This document shows positions 1 through 8,425 of a DNA stretch of 40,940 nucleotides, one piece after another; positions within the stretch are counted from its first letter, which is position 1; each line of letters begins with the position of its first letter. The position numbers and the translations under genes are program-made. Source of the DNA: an uncultured Bacteroidales bacterium (GTDB lineage: Bacteria; Bacteroidota; Bacteroidia; Bacteroidales; WCHB1-69); the NCBI GenBank assembly GCA_905233745.1, contig CAJODA010000012.1:1-40940 (forward strand), given 5' to 3'. Below the pieces are notes generated by a model. That model saw only the letters and a list, made by a program, of their open reading frames with translations. It was not told the DNA's origin and did no database searches.

Positions 1-42
1 TGCATCAACCAGCGGGACGATTTGTATGTGCTGTGCACATGA
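1..42 (+). CDS. Possible 3' end of a gene entering from the left
   Basis: The frame beginning at base 1 reads thirteen sense codons (CINQRDDLYVLCT) and then TGA. A strong hairpin with a T-run begins immediately after the stop, which is what the end of a transcribed gene looks like. Thirteen codons are too few to identify the product, and an open frame this short could occur by chance. Confidence 0.35.
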   Translation, partial: CINQRDDLYVLCT

Positions 43-79
43 AAAGGAGACAGACAACATCGTTGACTGCCTCCTTTTT
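42..79. terminator. Rho-independent terminator, bidirectional
   Basis: AAAAGGAG at 42-49 pairs with CTCCTTTT at 71-78, and the inner arms CAG/CTG and CAAC/GTTG close on a three-base ATC loop with only single A mismatches between them. T-runs are present on both strands. It could end a rightward gene coming from outside the window and also the leftward lipoprotein operon whose last stop codon lies at 119. Confidence 0.75.
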
Positions 80-118
80 AACAACTACCGGTCTTCCTAT
101 AGTCCGGTAAATACAATA

Positions 119-634
119 CTATTTATTTTCTGTAGAAGGAATAGTAATATTAATAGGAGCTCCCTCTGTTTGTAACAGTTCGGGATTGTTGAAGATGATA
201 TATTTCTTCACATCATCCAAAGTGAAATCCTGAAACTCCTTCACATTCTCATAAATGCTTCTTGCATTATCATAATAACCTGCAAGACCTGTAAGTTCTA
301 TTTTGGCTTTCTTTTTGCCTTTGAATTGAATTTTATAGATGGGATCCACCAGAATGTCTATGTTGTTTTCTGTAATACAAGCATATTTGGCAGCGGCAAG
401 AGCCATCTTTTCAGTTTGTTCCATACTGGAGGATGAATATTTCACGAAATCCTGATCCGCATATTTAATACGTTTGCTCATATCAACCCTGACATCAACC
501 AATGTGGGAGAACTAATTACGGGTTGGTCGTCAATACCTAATCCCCTGATTTCATACGATGTGGTCAAACAAGAAGAAAAGGTCAAAGCTGCAAAAACAA
601 CTAACAATACTATTGATATATAATTCTTTTTCAT
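119..634 (-). CDS. Small lipoprotein, paralogue of its upstream neighbour
   Basis: A 171-residue protein with a lipoprotein signal peptide: two lysines, a hydrophobic stretch and the lipobox FSSC, so Cys22 should be acylated. The mature part is not a family I recognise. It shares with the gene just upstream a core that reads A-A-x-Y-x-CI-x-x-NNID, then hydrophobic residues and DPI, then a lysine-rich strand leading to E(I/L)xGxxGxY, and a C-terminal helix ending in NPELL (DPEFF in the neighbour). This indicates a tandem duplication. The gap to the neighbour is 41 bases with no terminator, so the two are probably co-transcribed. A periplasmic-facing, membrane-anchored location is inferred. Confidence 0.85.
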   Translation of the reverse strand: MKKNYISIVLLVVFAALTFSSCLTTSYEIRGLGIDDQPVISSPTLVDVRVDMSKRIKYADQDFVKYSSSSMEQTEKMALAAAKYACITENNIDILVDPIYKIQFKGKKKAKIELTGLAGYYDNARSIYENVKEFQDFTLDDVKKYIIFNNPELLQTEGAPINITIPSTENK

Positions 635-675
635 AATCTGTTCTTTTAAAAAATTTATAATTTAAGTGTGATTTA

Positions 676-1326
676 TTATTTCTTTTTGTTTTTGTTTCCC
701 TTCTTGTCTACCTCAGCTGTTTGATCAGATTCAACCGACTTCAACAGGGTAAGCGATTTGAATTCTTTACCTTTAGAGACGTTCTTGTTGTTGGATTGAG
801 GAACATTAACGTTAATGATATTGGCTTTGTTATTGTTGTAATAAGCCTTGAAAAACTCGGGGTCGGTGGCCAATTTGTATTTGATTACCGTATTCATATC
901 TACGTTCTCATATTGTTTCACCTGTTCGGTTTTGTTCTCCACCTTCACATATTTGCCGCCAAAGCCAACTATTTCCGCCTTGTATTGGGGTGTCCACCAT
1001 TTGGCGTTCCCGGAATTCTTAACTTCGTTACGAACAAAGATGGAATACTTTGTGTATTGGACAATGGGGTCAATAACCACATCAATGTTGTTTGCTTGAA
1101 TACATTTATAATAAGCATTGTTCAAAGCAGCCCTCTTGCTATCCATCAAATCAGAAGTTGCTGAGACTTTGCTTTCCAAATTAACTTGTAATTCAGCATT
1201 CAATGATGCCTGCAGTGCATCTTCCCGCACTATATCAATTGATCGGGAGACATAGGACACGCTTTTGCAACCTGTGATGAACAGGGCTATGCTCAGTCCT
1301 AAAAGAATAAGTTTTAGTTTATTCAT
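676..1326 (-). CDS. Lipoprotein, first gene of a tandem paralogous pair
   Basis: A 216-residue lipoprotein. The start at 1326 is chosen because it gives a clean signal peptide (MNKLKLILLGLSIALFITGC, lipobox ITGC). An ATG 33 bases further upstream would put eleven polar residues in front of it. The core resembles the downstream gene (CIQANNID and DPI motifs, then EIVGFGGKY), but there is an insert with WWTPQY before the second strand and a highly basic tail (KKGNKNKKK). The function is unknown. A box matching TAnnTTTG lies about 135 bases upstream and probably drives both lipoproteins. Confidence 0.85.
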   Translation of the reverse strand: MNKLKLILLGLSIALFITGCKSVSYVSRSIDIVREDALQASLNAELQVNLESKVSATSDLMDSKRAALNNAYYKCIQANNIDVVIDPIVQYTKYSIFVRNEVKNSGNAKWWTPQYKAEIVGFGGKYVKVENKTEQVKQYENVDMNTVIKYKLATDPEFFKAYYNNNKANIINVNVPQSNNKNVSKGKEFKSLTLLKSVESDQTAEVDKKGNKNKKK

Positions 1327-1460
1327 AGACAAACTCTCTGTTATATCCCATTGAGCCATCGGTTTTGGGGGTTCTTTTAATTATTGAAAACAGCTTCAGT
1401 ATAAAGAACCAACAATACTTTTCGCTGTAATAAAAAAAATAAAAATTAAATTTTTGTTTG

Positions 1461-1468
1461 CAAAAATA
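1461..1468 (-). promoter_or_regulatory. Bacteroidota-type -7 box for the lipoprotein pair
   Basis: Read on the minus strand this is TATTTTTG, an exact match to the Bacteroidota -7 consensus TAnnTTTG. It would give a leader of roughly 125 bases before the lipoprotein start at 1326. I see no clear -33 TTTG. The intergenic stretch 1327-1556 otherwise holds only AT-rich sequence and the divergent recG promoter. Confidence 0.5.
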
Positions 1469-1525
1469 ATAAAATTCTTTTTTCACCTGTCTGCTGTTTT
1501 ATTTTTTTATCATTCATAATTTTAG

Positions 1526-1533
1526 TATTTTTG
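1526..1533 (+). promoter_or_regulatory. -7 box of the recG promoter
   Basis: TATTTTTG lies 23 bases before the recG ATG and matches TAnnTTTG. The sequence around it is A/T-rich and the leader would be very short. No convincing -33 element is visible. Confidence 0.6.
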
Positions 1534-1556
1534 CCCCGAAAAAAAAGAAAAAAACC

Positions 1557-3674
1557 ATGACAACAACCGACCATGACATTCTCCAGACCCCGATAGAGTT
1601 CCTGAAAGGTGTGGGACCCAAGCGCGCCGAGGTGCTGCGCAAGGAATTTGACATCCACACTTTCAAGGATCTTCTCTATTATTATCCATACCGGCACATC
1701 GACAAGTCGCATGTATATCATGTGGCCGACATCATAGAGGACGGCAGCTACATCCAGTTGCGCGGGCGCATCACCAATGCGCAAGTAGTGGGCCAGCAGC
1801 GCTCCAAGCGACTCACCGCACAATTCTCCGATGCGACCGGCAGCATCGACCTTGTATGGTTCAACGGCATCAAGTGGGTGCAGGACACATTGCAGGGCAA
1901 ACAGGAGTTCATCATCTTCGGCAAGCCTACCGTGTTTAACGGGCGCTGGAACATGACGCACCCCGAGATGATCGACCCGAACGCGCAAAACGACTCGCCC
2001 GTGCCCATGCGCTTCCAGCCTCTCTACAACACCTCCGACATCGCCAAGAAGAAGACTCTCGACTCCAAGGCCATTGCAAAATTGGTGGCCAACCTGCTGC
2101 CCATTGTCCACGACATCATTCCGGAAACGCTGCCCGAAGACATGCTCAGCAATCTCAAGCTGATGCCGTTGAGGGATGCCCTCTGCCAAATCCACTACCC
2201 TGCCAGCAACCAGGACTTGGCACGCGCCTCCCTCCGCCTCAAGTTCGACGAACTCTTTTTCACCCAACTGAAAATGCTGCTGTTGAAGCAGATCAACACC
2301 AAACGCATAAAAGGACATGTGTTCAGCAAGGTGGGGTATTATTTCAACACTTTCTACCACAAACACCTCCCTTTCGAACTGACCAACGCCCAAAAACGCG
2401 TAATCAAGGAAATACGCGCCGATCTGGGCAGCGGGCACCAGATGAACCGGCTGCTGCAGGGTGACGTAGGCAGCGGTAAAACCATCATCGCCCTTTTCAT
2501 CATGCTCATCGCCAAGGACAACGGCTACCAGTCGTGCCTGATGGCCCCAACTGAGATTCTCGCCACGCAGCATTTTGAGAAAATCAGCAAACAGCTCGCG
2601 CCGTTAGGACTGCGTGTGGAGTTCCTCTCCGGATCGACCAAGACTGCCAAGCGGAGACAGATTCTGGAGGGTTTGGAGAACGGAGACGTTGACATCCTCA
2701 TCGGCACCCACGCTCTCATTGAGGACAACGTCCAGTTCGGCAATTTAGGATTGGTGGTTATTGACGAACAACACCGCTTTGGAGTGGAACAGCGCGCAAA
2801 GTTGTGGCGCAAGAATTCCATTCCTCCGCACGTGCTTGTGATGACCGCCACTCCCATTCCGCGCACCCTTGCAATGACCCTCTACGGAGACCTGGACATC
2901 TCCGTCATCGATGAGCTGCCGCAGGGTCGGAAACCCATCATCACCCAGCACTTCTACGAGAAGGACCGTCTCAAGGTGTTCGGATTCATGCAGCGGCAAA
3001 TTGCCGAGGGGCGGCAAGTGTTCATGGTCTATCCCCTCATCCACGAATCCGAAAAAATGGACTTGCTGGACTTAATGGCCGGCTACGAGGCTGTAGAGCG
3101 CGCCTTCCCGCCCCCGAAGTATGGCATTGGGGTGGTGCATGGCAAGATGAAAGCCGAAGACAAGGATTTCGAGATGCAGCGCTTTGCCAAGAACCAGTCG
3201 CAGATTCTGCTCTCCACCACCGTCATCGAAGTGGGCATTGATGTGCCCAACGCTACCGTGATGGTGATTGAGAACGCTGAACGATTCGGGCTCTCGCAAC
3301 TGCACCAGCTGCGCGGGCGCGTGGGCCGCGGCGGCAGCCAATCGTACTGCATTCTCATGTCAAAATATGAACTCAGTAGCGACAGCAAAAAGAGAATCAA
3401 CGCCATGGTCAGTACAAACGACGGCTTCGAAATCGCCAACTTCGACCTTCAGCTGAGAGGTCCCGGGGATATCCAGGGCACCCAACAGAGCGGCATGCTC
3501 GATTTCAAGATTGCCGACATAGTCAAAGACGAAAAACTGGTAGCCTATACCCGCAACCTGGCCATGCAGGTGCTTGATAACGACCCCGAACTCAAGAAAC
3601 CGGAACACGCGCGCCTCGCCACCACCGTGGCCAAACTTATGCAAAGGGAAACCAACTGGAGCATCATCAGTTAA
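1557..3674 (+). CDS. recG: ATP-dependent DNA helicase RecG
   Basis: RecG is a monomeric superfamily 2 helicase that remodels stalled forks and branch-migrates Holliday junctions in the cytoplasm. The 705-residue length is normal. The N-terminal wedge region carries the typical start TPIEFLKGVGPKRAEVLRKE followed by an OB-fold (roughly residues 55-150). The helicase core has Walker A GDVGSGKT at 302-309, the DEQH box at 403-406, motif III TATPIPRT, and the C-terminal lobe with STTVIEVGIDVPNA and QLRGRVGRG. The start is the only ATG before these conserved residues and sits just behind a -7 box. The gene is not linked to a recognisable repair operon. A long open frame on the opposite strand is a codon-bias shadow. 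Confidence 0.97.
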   Translation: MTTTDHDILQTPIEFLKGVGPKRAEVLRKEFDIHTFKDLLYYYPYRHIDKSHVYHVADIIEDGSYIQLRGRITNAQVVGQQRSKRLTAQFSDATGSIDLVWFNGIKWVQDTLQGKQEFIIFGKPTVFNGRWNMTHPEMIDPNAQNDSPVPMRFQPLYNTSDIAKKKTLDSKAIAKLVANLLPIVHDIIPETLPEDMLSNLKLMPLRDALCQIHYPASNQDLARASLRLKFDELFFTQLKMLLLKQINTKRIKGHVFSKVGYYFNTFYHKHLPFELTNAQKRVIKEIRADLGSGHQMNRLLQGDVGSGKTIIALFIMLIAKDNGYQSCLMAPTEILATQHFEKISKQLAPLGLRVEFLSGSTKTAKRRQILEGLENGDVDILIGTHALIEDNVQFGNLGLVVIDEQHRFGVEQRAKLWRKNSIPPHVLVMTATPIPRTLAMTLYGDLDISVIDELPQGRKPIITQHFYEKDRLKVFGFMQRQIAEGRQVFMVYPLIHESEKMDLLDLMAGYEAVERAFPPPKYGIGVVHGKMKAEDKDFEMQRFAKNQSQILLSTTVIEVGIDVPNATVMVIENAERFGLSQLHQLRGRVGRGGSQSYCILMSKYELSSDSKKRINAMVSTNDGFEIANFDLQLRGPGDIQGTQQSGMLDFKIADIVKDEKLVAYTRNLAMQVLDNDPELKKPEHARLATTVAKLMQRETNWSIIS

Positions 3675-3732
3675 TCTCCGACCGCTCTTTGAAAAAAAAT
3701 CGCAATCAGCATATTCAATCTCATTTTTTGAT

Positions 3733-3740
3733 TATTTTTG
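3733..3740 (+). promoter_or_regulatory. -7 box of the upp promoter
   Basis: TATTTTTG, identical to the recG box, lies 38 bases before the upp ATG in an AT-rich gap of 104 bases after recG. This suggests upp has its own promoter. No terminator for recG is evident in the gap. Confidence 0.55.
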
Positions 3741-3778
3741 CGGTTGCAAAACTATTATTCGCCTAAAAAACCACAACG

Positions 3779-4444
3779 ATGAAGAACAACTTGAATGTCA
3801 TGGGAAACCGAAACTCTCTTTTCGACGAGTTTATTGCGGAAATCAGAAGTGTTGACGTACAAACCGACAGCATGCGGTTTCGCCGCAATCTAGAGCGTCT
3901 GGGAGAGATTTTCGCTTACGAAATCAGCAAGACGATGAAATACGAGCCTCGTGAGGTTACCACCCCATTGGGTATTGCCGATATTCCACGTCTGGTGGAC
4001 AAACCCGTATTGGCCACCATCCTGCGCGCCGGACTCCCCCTGCACCAGGGTTTTCTCAACTATTTTGACCATGGCGAGAACGCCTTCATCTCCGCCTTCC
4101 GCAAATATTATAAAGATGGTACGTTTGAGATTCAGGTGGATTACATGTCAGCTCCGGAGCTGGACGGAAAAACGCTCATTTTGGTTGACTCCATGCTTGC
4201 CACAGGAAAATCCATGCTGCTGGCCTATGAGGAGCTGCTGACCAAAGGCACACCCAAGCACACACACTTCGTAAGTATCATTTCCAGCCGCCAAGGGGTG
4301 GAGTATCTGCAACGACACCTGTCACCATCCAAGTGCACGCTCTGGATCGGTGCCATCGACGAGGAACTGACCGCCCAATCCTACATCGTGCCTGGTCTCG
4401 GTGATGCCGGTGACCTGGCCTATGGTATCAAGTCCTCCGAATAA
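3779..4444 (+). CDS. upp: Uracil phosphoribosyltransferase
   Basis: The enzyme converts uracil and PRPP to UMP in pyrimidine salvage. The 221-residue protein has the expected PRTase layout: the conserved segment ILRAGLPLHQGF at 81-92, the PRPP-binding loop VDSMLATGKS at 136-145, and the C-terminal uracil-binding segment PGLGDAGDLAYG. An alternative start at Met8 cannot be excluded, but the distance to the -7 box fits either. The 3' end overlaps the end of the opposing 5-formyltetrahydrofolate cyclo-ligase gene by 25 bases, so the two genes converge without a terminator between them. Confidence 0.95.
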   Translation: MKNNLNVMGNRNSLFDEFIAEIRSVDVQTDSMRFRRNLERLGEIFAYEISKTMKYEPREVTTPLGIADIPRLVDKPVLATILRAGLPLHQGFLNYFDHGENAFISAFRKYYKDGTFEIQVDYMSAPELDGKTLILVDSMLATGKSMLLAYEELLTKGTPKHTHFVSIISSRQGVEYLQRHLSPSKCTLWIGAIDEELTAQSYIVPGLGDAGDLAYGIKSSE

Positions 4445-4965
4445 ATTGTGATGATTTCATCTATAACCTGGTCGTGCGGCTCCGCCGGCACCGCATCCAA
4501 TAACTGAAAAGAGAAACATATCCCGATGGTCTTTACGTCGGGATATTTTATCAGAAAACGATCGTAATATCCCTTCCCTCGCCCTAATCTGTGCCCATGG
4601 CGGTCAAAAGCCATGCCCGGCACTACAATCAGATCCAATGGACCTTCATAGGGGTGGTTGTCGGGTTCCAAAATATGGAAATTCCCTTCCACCATAGTGC
4701 TGCCGGCGGACAACTCCACCGGTATAATATCATCCCCCGTCACCGTGGGAAGGATAATGCGCTTGCTGTCTCGCCACGTTTCAATGAAATCCAACGTCTG
4801 CACCTCATCGGGCAACGAGGCATACAACATTACATTTTCAGCCCGCTGAAAGTCGGGATGCCCCTCCAGTTTTCGCATTATACGGGCCGATTCGTCCCTT
4901 AATTGCACTTGGGAACATGACTTCTTCCGAGCTCTTATCTCCTGCCGAAGTGTCTTTTTGTCCAT
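4420..4965 (-). CDS. 5-formyltetrahydrofolate cyclo-ligase (5,10-methenyl-THF synthetase)
   Basis: The enzyme uses ATP to convert 5-formyl-THF to 5,10-methenyl-THF in the cytosolic one-carbon pool. The 181-residue product carries the family signature PGMAFDRHGHRLGRGKGYYDRFL at about 116-138, which includes the ATP-binding glycine/lysine loop, plus an N-terminal basic helix KKTLRQEIRARKK typical of the family. The start at 4965 (MDKKTLRQ) is preferred over one 117 bases upstream because the longer version adds an unrelated hydrophobic stretch and would place the -7 box inside the coding region. The last 25 bases overlap upp in convergent orientation. Confidence 0.93.
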   Translation of the reverse strand: MDKKTLRQEIRARKKSCSQVQLRDESARIMRKLEGHPDFQRAENVMLYASLPDEVQTLDFIETWRDSKRIILPTVTGDDIIPVELSAGSTMVEGNFHILEPDNHPYEGPLDLIVVPGMAFDRHGHRLGRGKGYYDRFLIKYPDVKTIGICFSFQLLDAVPAEPHDQVIDEIITIYSEDLIP

Positions 4966-4989
4966 TTTCTTTCTGCTAAAAAACAGATG

Positions 4990-4997
4990 CAAAAATA
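4990..4997 (-). promoter_or_regulatory. -7 box of the 5-formyl-THF cyclo-ligase gene
   Basis: Minus-strand TATTTTTG lies 24 bases before the chosen start and supports that start. It stands about 60 bases from the divergent box of the gingipain-like gene. Confidence 0.55.
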
Positions 4998-5056
4998 AGA
5001 AATCTGACGAAACGTTAATTTTCCGTGACAAAGTAGCAAATAGAGATTCTTTTTTG

Positions 5057-5064
5057 TACATTTG
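5057..5064 (+). promoter_or_regulatory. -7 box of the gingipain-like protease operon
   Basis: TACATTTG matches TAnnTTTG and lies 26 bases before the ATG. It forms a back-to-back pair with the minus-strand box at 4990-4997. Confidence 0.55.
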
Positions 5065-5090
5065 CGCCCTTATTTTAAACACAAGAAAAA

Positions 5091-8000
5091 ATGATTCGAT
5101 TTTGCAGATTTTTTGTCACTTTGGCATTTATAGGTTTTTCTTTTATCCATACTGCATTTTCACAAAAGGTTGATTTCACTTTGGTTTCTTCCACTGCCAA
5201 CGAAATCGTCATTACCGCTCATTTCCCAAACTATGAGACATCTTTGGTTAATGTCAACGGGGAAGACATGTACAAATTGCACATGGGTAATGCCTATCCG
5301 GTTCAGAATGCAGGTTCCCCGGAGCTTTTATCATCCGCCACCTCGGTCATCATCCCGGAGGGAAGCCGCCCTACCGCGGAAATCATCAGCTCAGAATATG
5401 AACTTGTTTCTAATTTTAACCTGGCGCCCTCCAAAGGAAAGCTGTACCGCAATGTGGATCCCGAAACGGTGCCGTACACCAAAGGCCCTGCATACAGTGA
5501 GAACCGCTTCCTCCATGAAGACACGGTGGCATTGGGCGAGCCTTATCAGTTGCGCGACTACTATGGTACGGCCATCCGATTCTTCCCCTTTGCCTACAAT
5601 CCTACACAGAAAACACTGAAAGCCTATAAAAGCATTACCGTCCGCATCCGCTTCAACTGCCATAAAAGTGTGCGACATCCCCAAAAGGTGGCAAAATCAT
5701 TTCATAATATCTATGCCAACCATTTCTTAAACTACAACAACACCCGGTCTAATCCGCTGGTGGAAAATGGCGAAATTCTGATTATCTCCCCACAGGAGTT
5801 CTGTGAGGCCATGCAGCCTTACGCCGATTGGAAAAACCGAAGCGGCTATGTCACGACTATCGTCACTTTGGAATCCGTAGGCAATTCCAGCACAGCTGTG
5901 AAAAACTACATCACCAACTACTACAACAACCATAATCTGGCATTCGTGATTCTAGTAGGTGATAATAATAAATTCCCCAACATGGTTGTCAGCGGAAATG
6001 TCAGCGACAACTATTATGCTGAGGTGGCAGGAGAAGACAACTACCCGGACATCATCATAGGCAAGATTTCCGCCGAGACGGTAGAACACGTTAACACACA
6101 GGTGGAACGTTTTCTCCAATACGAACAGAACCCTTCTGAGACTTCTCATTTCCCTAAATTTCTCGGAATTGCCTCATCGCAAGGTCCTGGAGACAACAAC
6201 GAATATGACTATCAGCACATCCGCAACATTGGGAACCAGCTTACCGCCTACACCTATACTTTCGGCTACGAGTTATTCGAAGGTTCGCAAGGCGGCAGTG
6301 ACGCATCAGGCAATCCATCTGCCTCAAACGTTGCCACCGCTGTCAACAGTGGTGTAGGTATCATCAACTACTGCGGACACGGTTCGGAAACCAGCTGGGA
6401 AACCACCAACTTCAATGTGAACAATGTGAATAGTCTGACCAACACCAACAAGCTGCCCTTCATCATATCCGTGGCATGCGTGAACGGCGCCTATTCCAAC
6501 ACAACCTGTTTCGCCGAAGCATGGATGCGCGCCACCCATAACGGTCAGCCCACCGGAGCCGTCAGCACTCTAATGTCCACCATCAACCAGCCTTGGAACC
6601 CACCCATGTGCGCACAGGACAACATGATAGAGTATCTGACCGGCACTAACTCAAAGGAACAGATGTACACCTTCGGTGGCATTGCCTTCAACGGAATCAT
6701 CCAAATGCTGGACAACTACAACGACTATGAGGTTGCGCGCACCTGGATTCTGTTTGGAGACCCCGCCTTGGCCGTTCGCACTGATGTTCCCGAAAACCTG
6801 AATCTCCAATACTCGCAAATCGCTCCTATCGGCACCTCGTCCCTCACTTTCCTATCCTCCGTAGAAAACGCCAGAGTGGTGGTTTCAAGACATAACGAAA
6901 TTATAGCCAGCGGCCTGATACAAAACGGCACCCTAACCTTGGACATATCCTCGCTGAATCCCACGCTGGACACGCTGGACGTGGTGGCCTGGTACCATAA
7001 TTACATCCCATTCCAAGGCCAATTGTTCCTGATTCCCGCAGACGGTCCATACGTGGTTTGCACCAGCGTTGGAGTGCATGAAGATGATAACAACAACGGC
7101 ATTCCTGAATCCGGCGAATTTGTCAAATTTAATATTGACTTGTTCAACTTAGGAAATAGTGACGGCACCCAGGTTCGTACCCTTATCTCCACTGACGACC
7201 CCTATATCTCCATATACAGTAACGCTTCCAGCATCGCACTTCTGCCCACTGGAGATACCACTACAATCAACGATGCGTTTTTTGTACAAGTGCATGCCGA
7301 CATTCCCGCCTTCCATCAGGCTGTCATCAATTTCAACATCATCATTGGCAATGATACGATGGTCACACGTTTCCCCATCATGTTCCATGCCCCCGCACTG
7401 TACATTGAGAGTCTGACCATTGACGACAGCGGGCAGGGCAATGGGAACGGAAAACTTGACTTCGGAGAAGTGGCTGATATTGTCGTCACTTTGGGCAACC
7501 GCGGCAATGCCAAGGCCGCCGAAGGACGCTTGAAGATGTTCTGCTTCGATGAGAATTTCATTCAGGACACCATCCGCGCCTCTACCGCACAACTTGAGGT
7601 TGGGGCCACCCAGGAAGTACGTTTCACGGCTTCCATTAACCCCTCCGTCACCGACCCGACTATGTTTCTTATCCACACCGATTACCAAGTGGGCCATTAC
7701 AAAGAATTGAAAATGTTCACGGTTAAAGTCGGCGCTTTGGTTGAGGATTGGGAAAGTGGCGATTTCACCTCATTCCCGTGGAACACCACCGGATCAAATC
7801 CCTGGATTATCCAAAATCAAAACACCTATGAAGGCAATTTCGTTGCCTGCTCCGCCCAAATCGGAAACAACAAGAAAAGCACACTTTCCATTTCTCACAC
7901 CAGCGGCATCAGCGACTCCATCTCCTTCTACTACAAAGTTTCGAGTGAAGAGGGCTACGACTTTTTAAATTTCTACATTGACAACCAACTTAAAGAACAG

Positions 8001-8423
8001 TGGAGTGGTGAGGTGGACTGGACTAAAGCTTCATTCTACGTTCCCGCCGGCCAACATACATACAAATGGGAGTATGCTAAAGATTATTATTATAGTGATA
8101 ATCAAGACAAAGCGTGGATTGATTTAATCAGTTTCCCTGTAATCAATGGTCCTGTTGGCATAGAGGATAATGTTTTGGAAGGTATGATAACGGTATATCC
8201 TAACCCGACTACGGGCATTCTTCAAATCTGTACTGATGAGGTAATGATTGAGCAAGGCACTTCCTACCAGCTGTTTGACCTTAGCGGGCGTCTCATGCGC
8301 CAAGGTCTGCTGACAAGTTCCATTCAGACCCTTGATTTGGGAAATTGCGCCAGCGGATTCTATATTCTCAAAGTTTCTCATAATAATCAACCCGTTAAAA
8401 CGTTTAAGGTCGTCAAAGAATAG
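5091..8423 (+). CDS. Gingipain-like C25 cysteine protease with T9SS sorting domain
   Basis: A secreted 1110-residue protease. Domains in order: signal peptide (about 1-24, ending AFSQ); a C25-type propeptide (about 25-220); a caspase-like catalytic domain beginning near NGEILIISPQEF; an Ig-like segment; beta-sandwich repeats (about 650-870, two with D-x-N-G-x-P/L-x-x-G-E motifs as in CARDB-like domains); a jelly-roll adhesin-like domain from about E885 (VEDWESGDF, as in the haemagglutinin-adhesin parts of Kgp/HagA); and a type A C-terminal sorting domain from about 1035 (VYPNPTTG, LFDLSGRLM, GFYILKV). The catalytic dyad is visible as H430 in GHGSE and C463 in ACVNG. Their spacing of 33 residues equals that of RgpB. 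Export would be by Sec then T9SS, with removal of the sorting domain at the surface. It leads an operon with surE. Substrate specificity (Arg or Lys) cannot be read by eye. Confidence 0.93.
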   Translation: MIRFCRFFVTLAFIGFSFIHTAFSQKVDFTLVSSTANEIVITAHFPNYETSLVNVNGEDMYKLHMGNAYPVQNAGSPELLSSATSVIIPEGSRPTAEIISSEYELVSNFNLAPSKGKLYRNVDPETVPYTKGPAYSENRFLHEDTVALGEPYQLRDYYGTAIRFFPFAYNPTQKTLKAYKSITVRIRFNCHKSVRHPQKVAKSFHNIYANHFLNYNNTRSNPLVENGEILIISPQEFCEAMQPYADWKNRSGYVTTIVTLESVGNSSTAVKNYITNYYNNHNLAFVILVGDNNKFPNMVVSGNVSDNYYAEVAGEDNYPDIIIGKISAETVEHVNTQVERFLQYEQNPSETSHFPKFLGIASSQGPGDNNEYDYQHIRNIGNQLTAYTYTFGYELFEGSQGGSDASGNPSASNVATAVNSGVGIINYCGHGSETSWETTNFNVNNVNSLTNTNKLPFIISVACVNGAYSNTTCFAEAWMRATHNGQPTGAVSTLMSTINQPWNPPMCAQDNMIEYLTGTNSKEQMYTFGGIAFNGIIQMLDNYNDYEVARTWILFGDPALAVRTDVPENLNLQYSQIAPIGTSSLTFLSSVENARVVVSRHNEIIASGLIQNGTLTLDISSLNPTLDTLDVVAWYHNYIPFQGQLFLIPADGPYVVCTSVGVHEDDNNNGIPESGEFVKFNIDLFNLGNSDGTQVRTLISTDDPYISIYSNASSIALLPTGDTTTINDAFFVQVHADIPAFHQAVINFNIIIGNDTMVTRFPIMFHAPALYIESLTIDDSGQGNGNGKLDFGEVADIVVTLGNRGNAKAAEGRLKMFCFDENFIQDTIRASTAQLEVGATQEVRFTASINPSVTDPTMFLIHTDYQVGHYKELKMFTVKVGALVEDWESGDFTSFPWNTTGSNPWIIQNQNTYEGNFVACSAQIGNNKKSTLSISHTSGISDSISFYYKVSSEEGYDFLNFYIDNQLKEQWSGEVDWTKASFYVPAGQHTYKWEYAKDYYYSDNQDKAWIDLISFPVINGPVGIEDNVLEGMITVYPNPTTGILQICTDEVMIEQGTSYQLFDLSGRLMRQGLLTSSIQTLDLGNCASGFYILKVSHNNQPVKTFKVVKE

Positions 8424-8425
8424 TT

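Noticed and set aside
1446-2573. Minus-strand open frame of 375 codons opposite recG
   Set aside because: It lies wholly against a well-supported helicase gene apart from its low-complexity C-terminal part, has no recognisable motif, and reflects codon bias of the sense gene.
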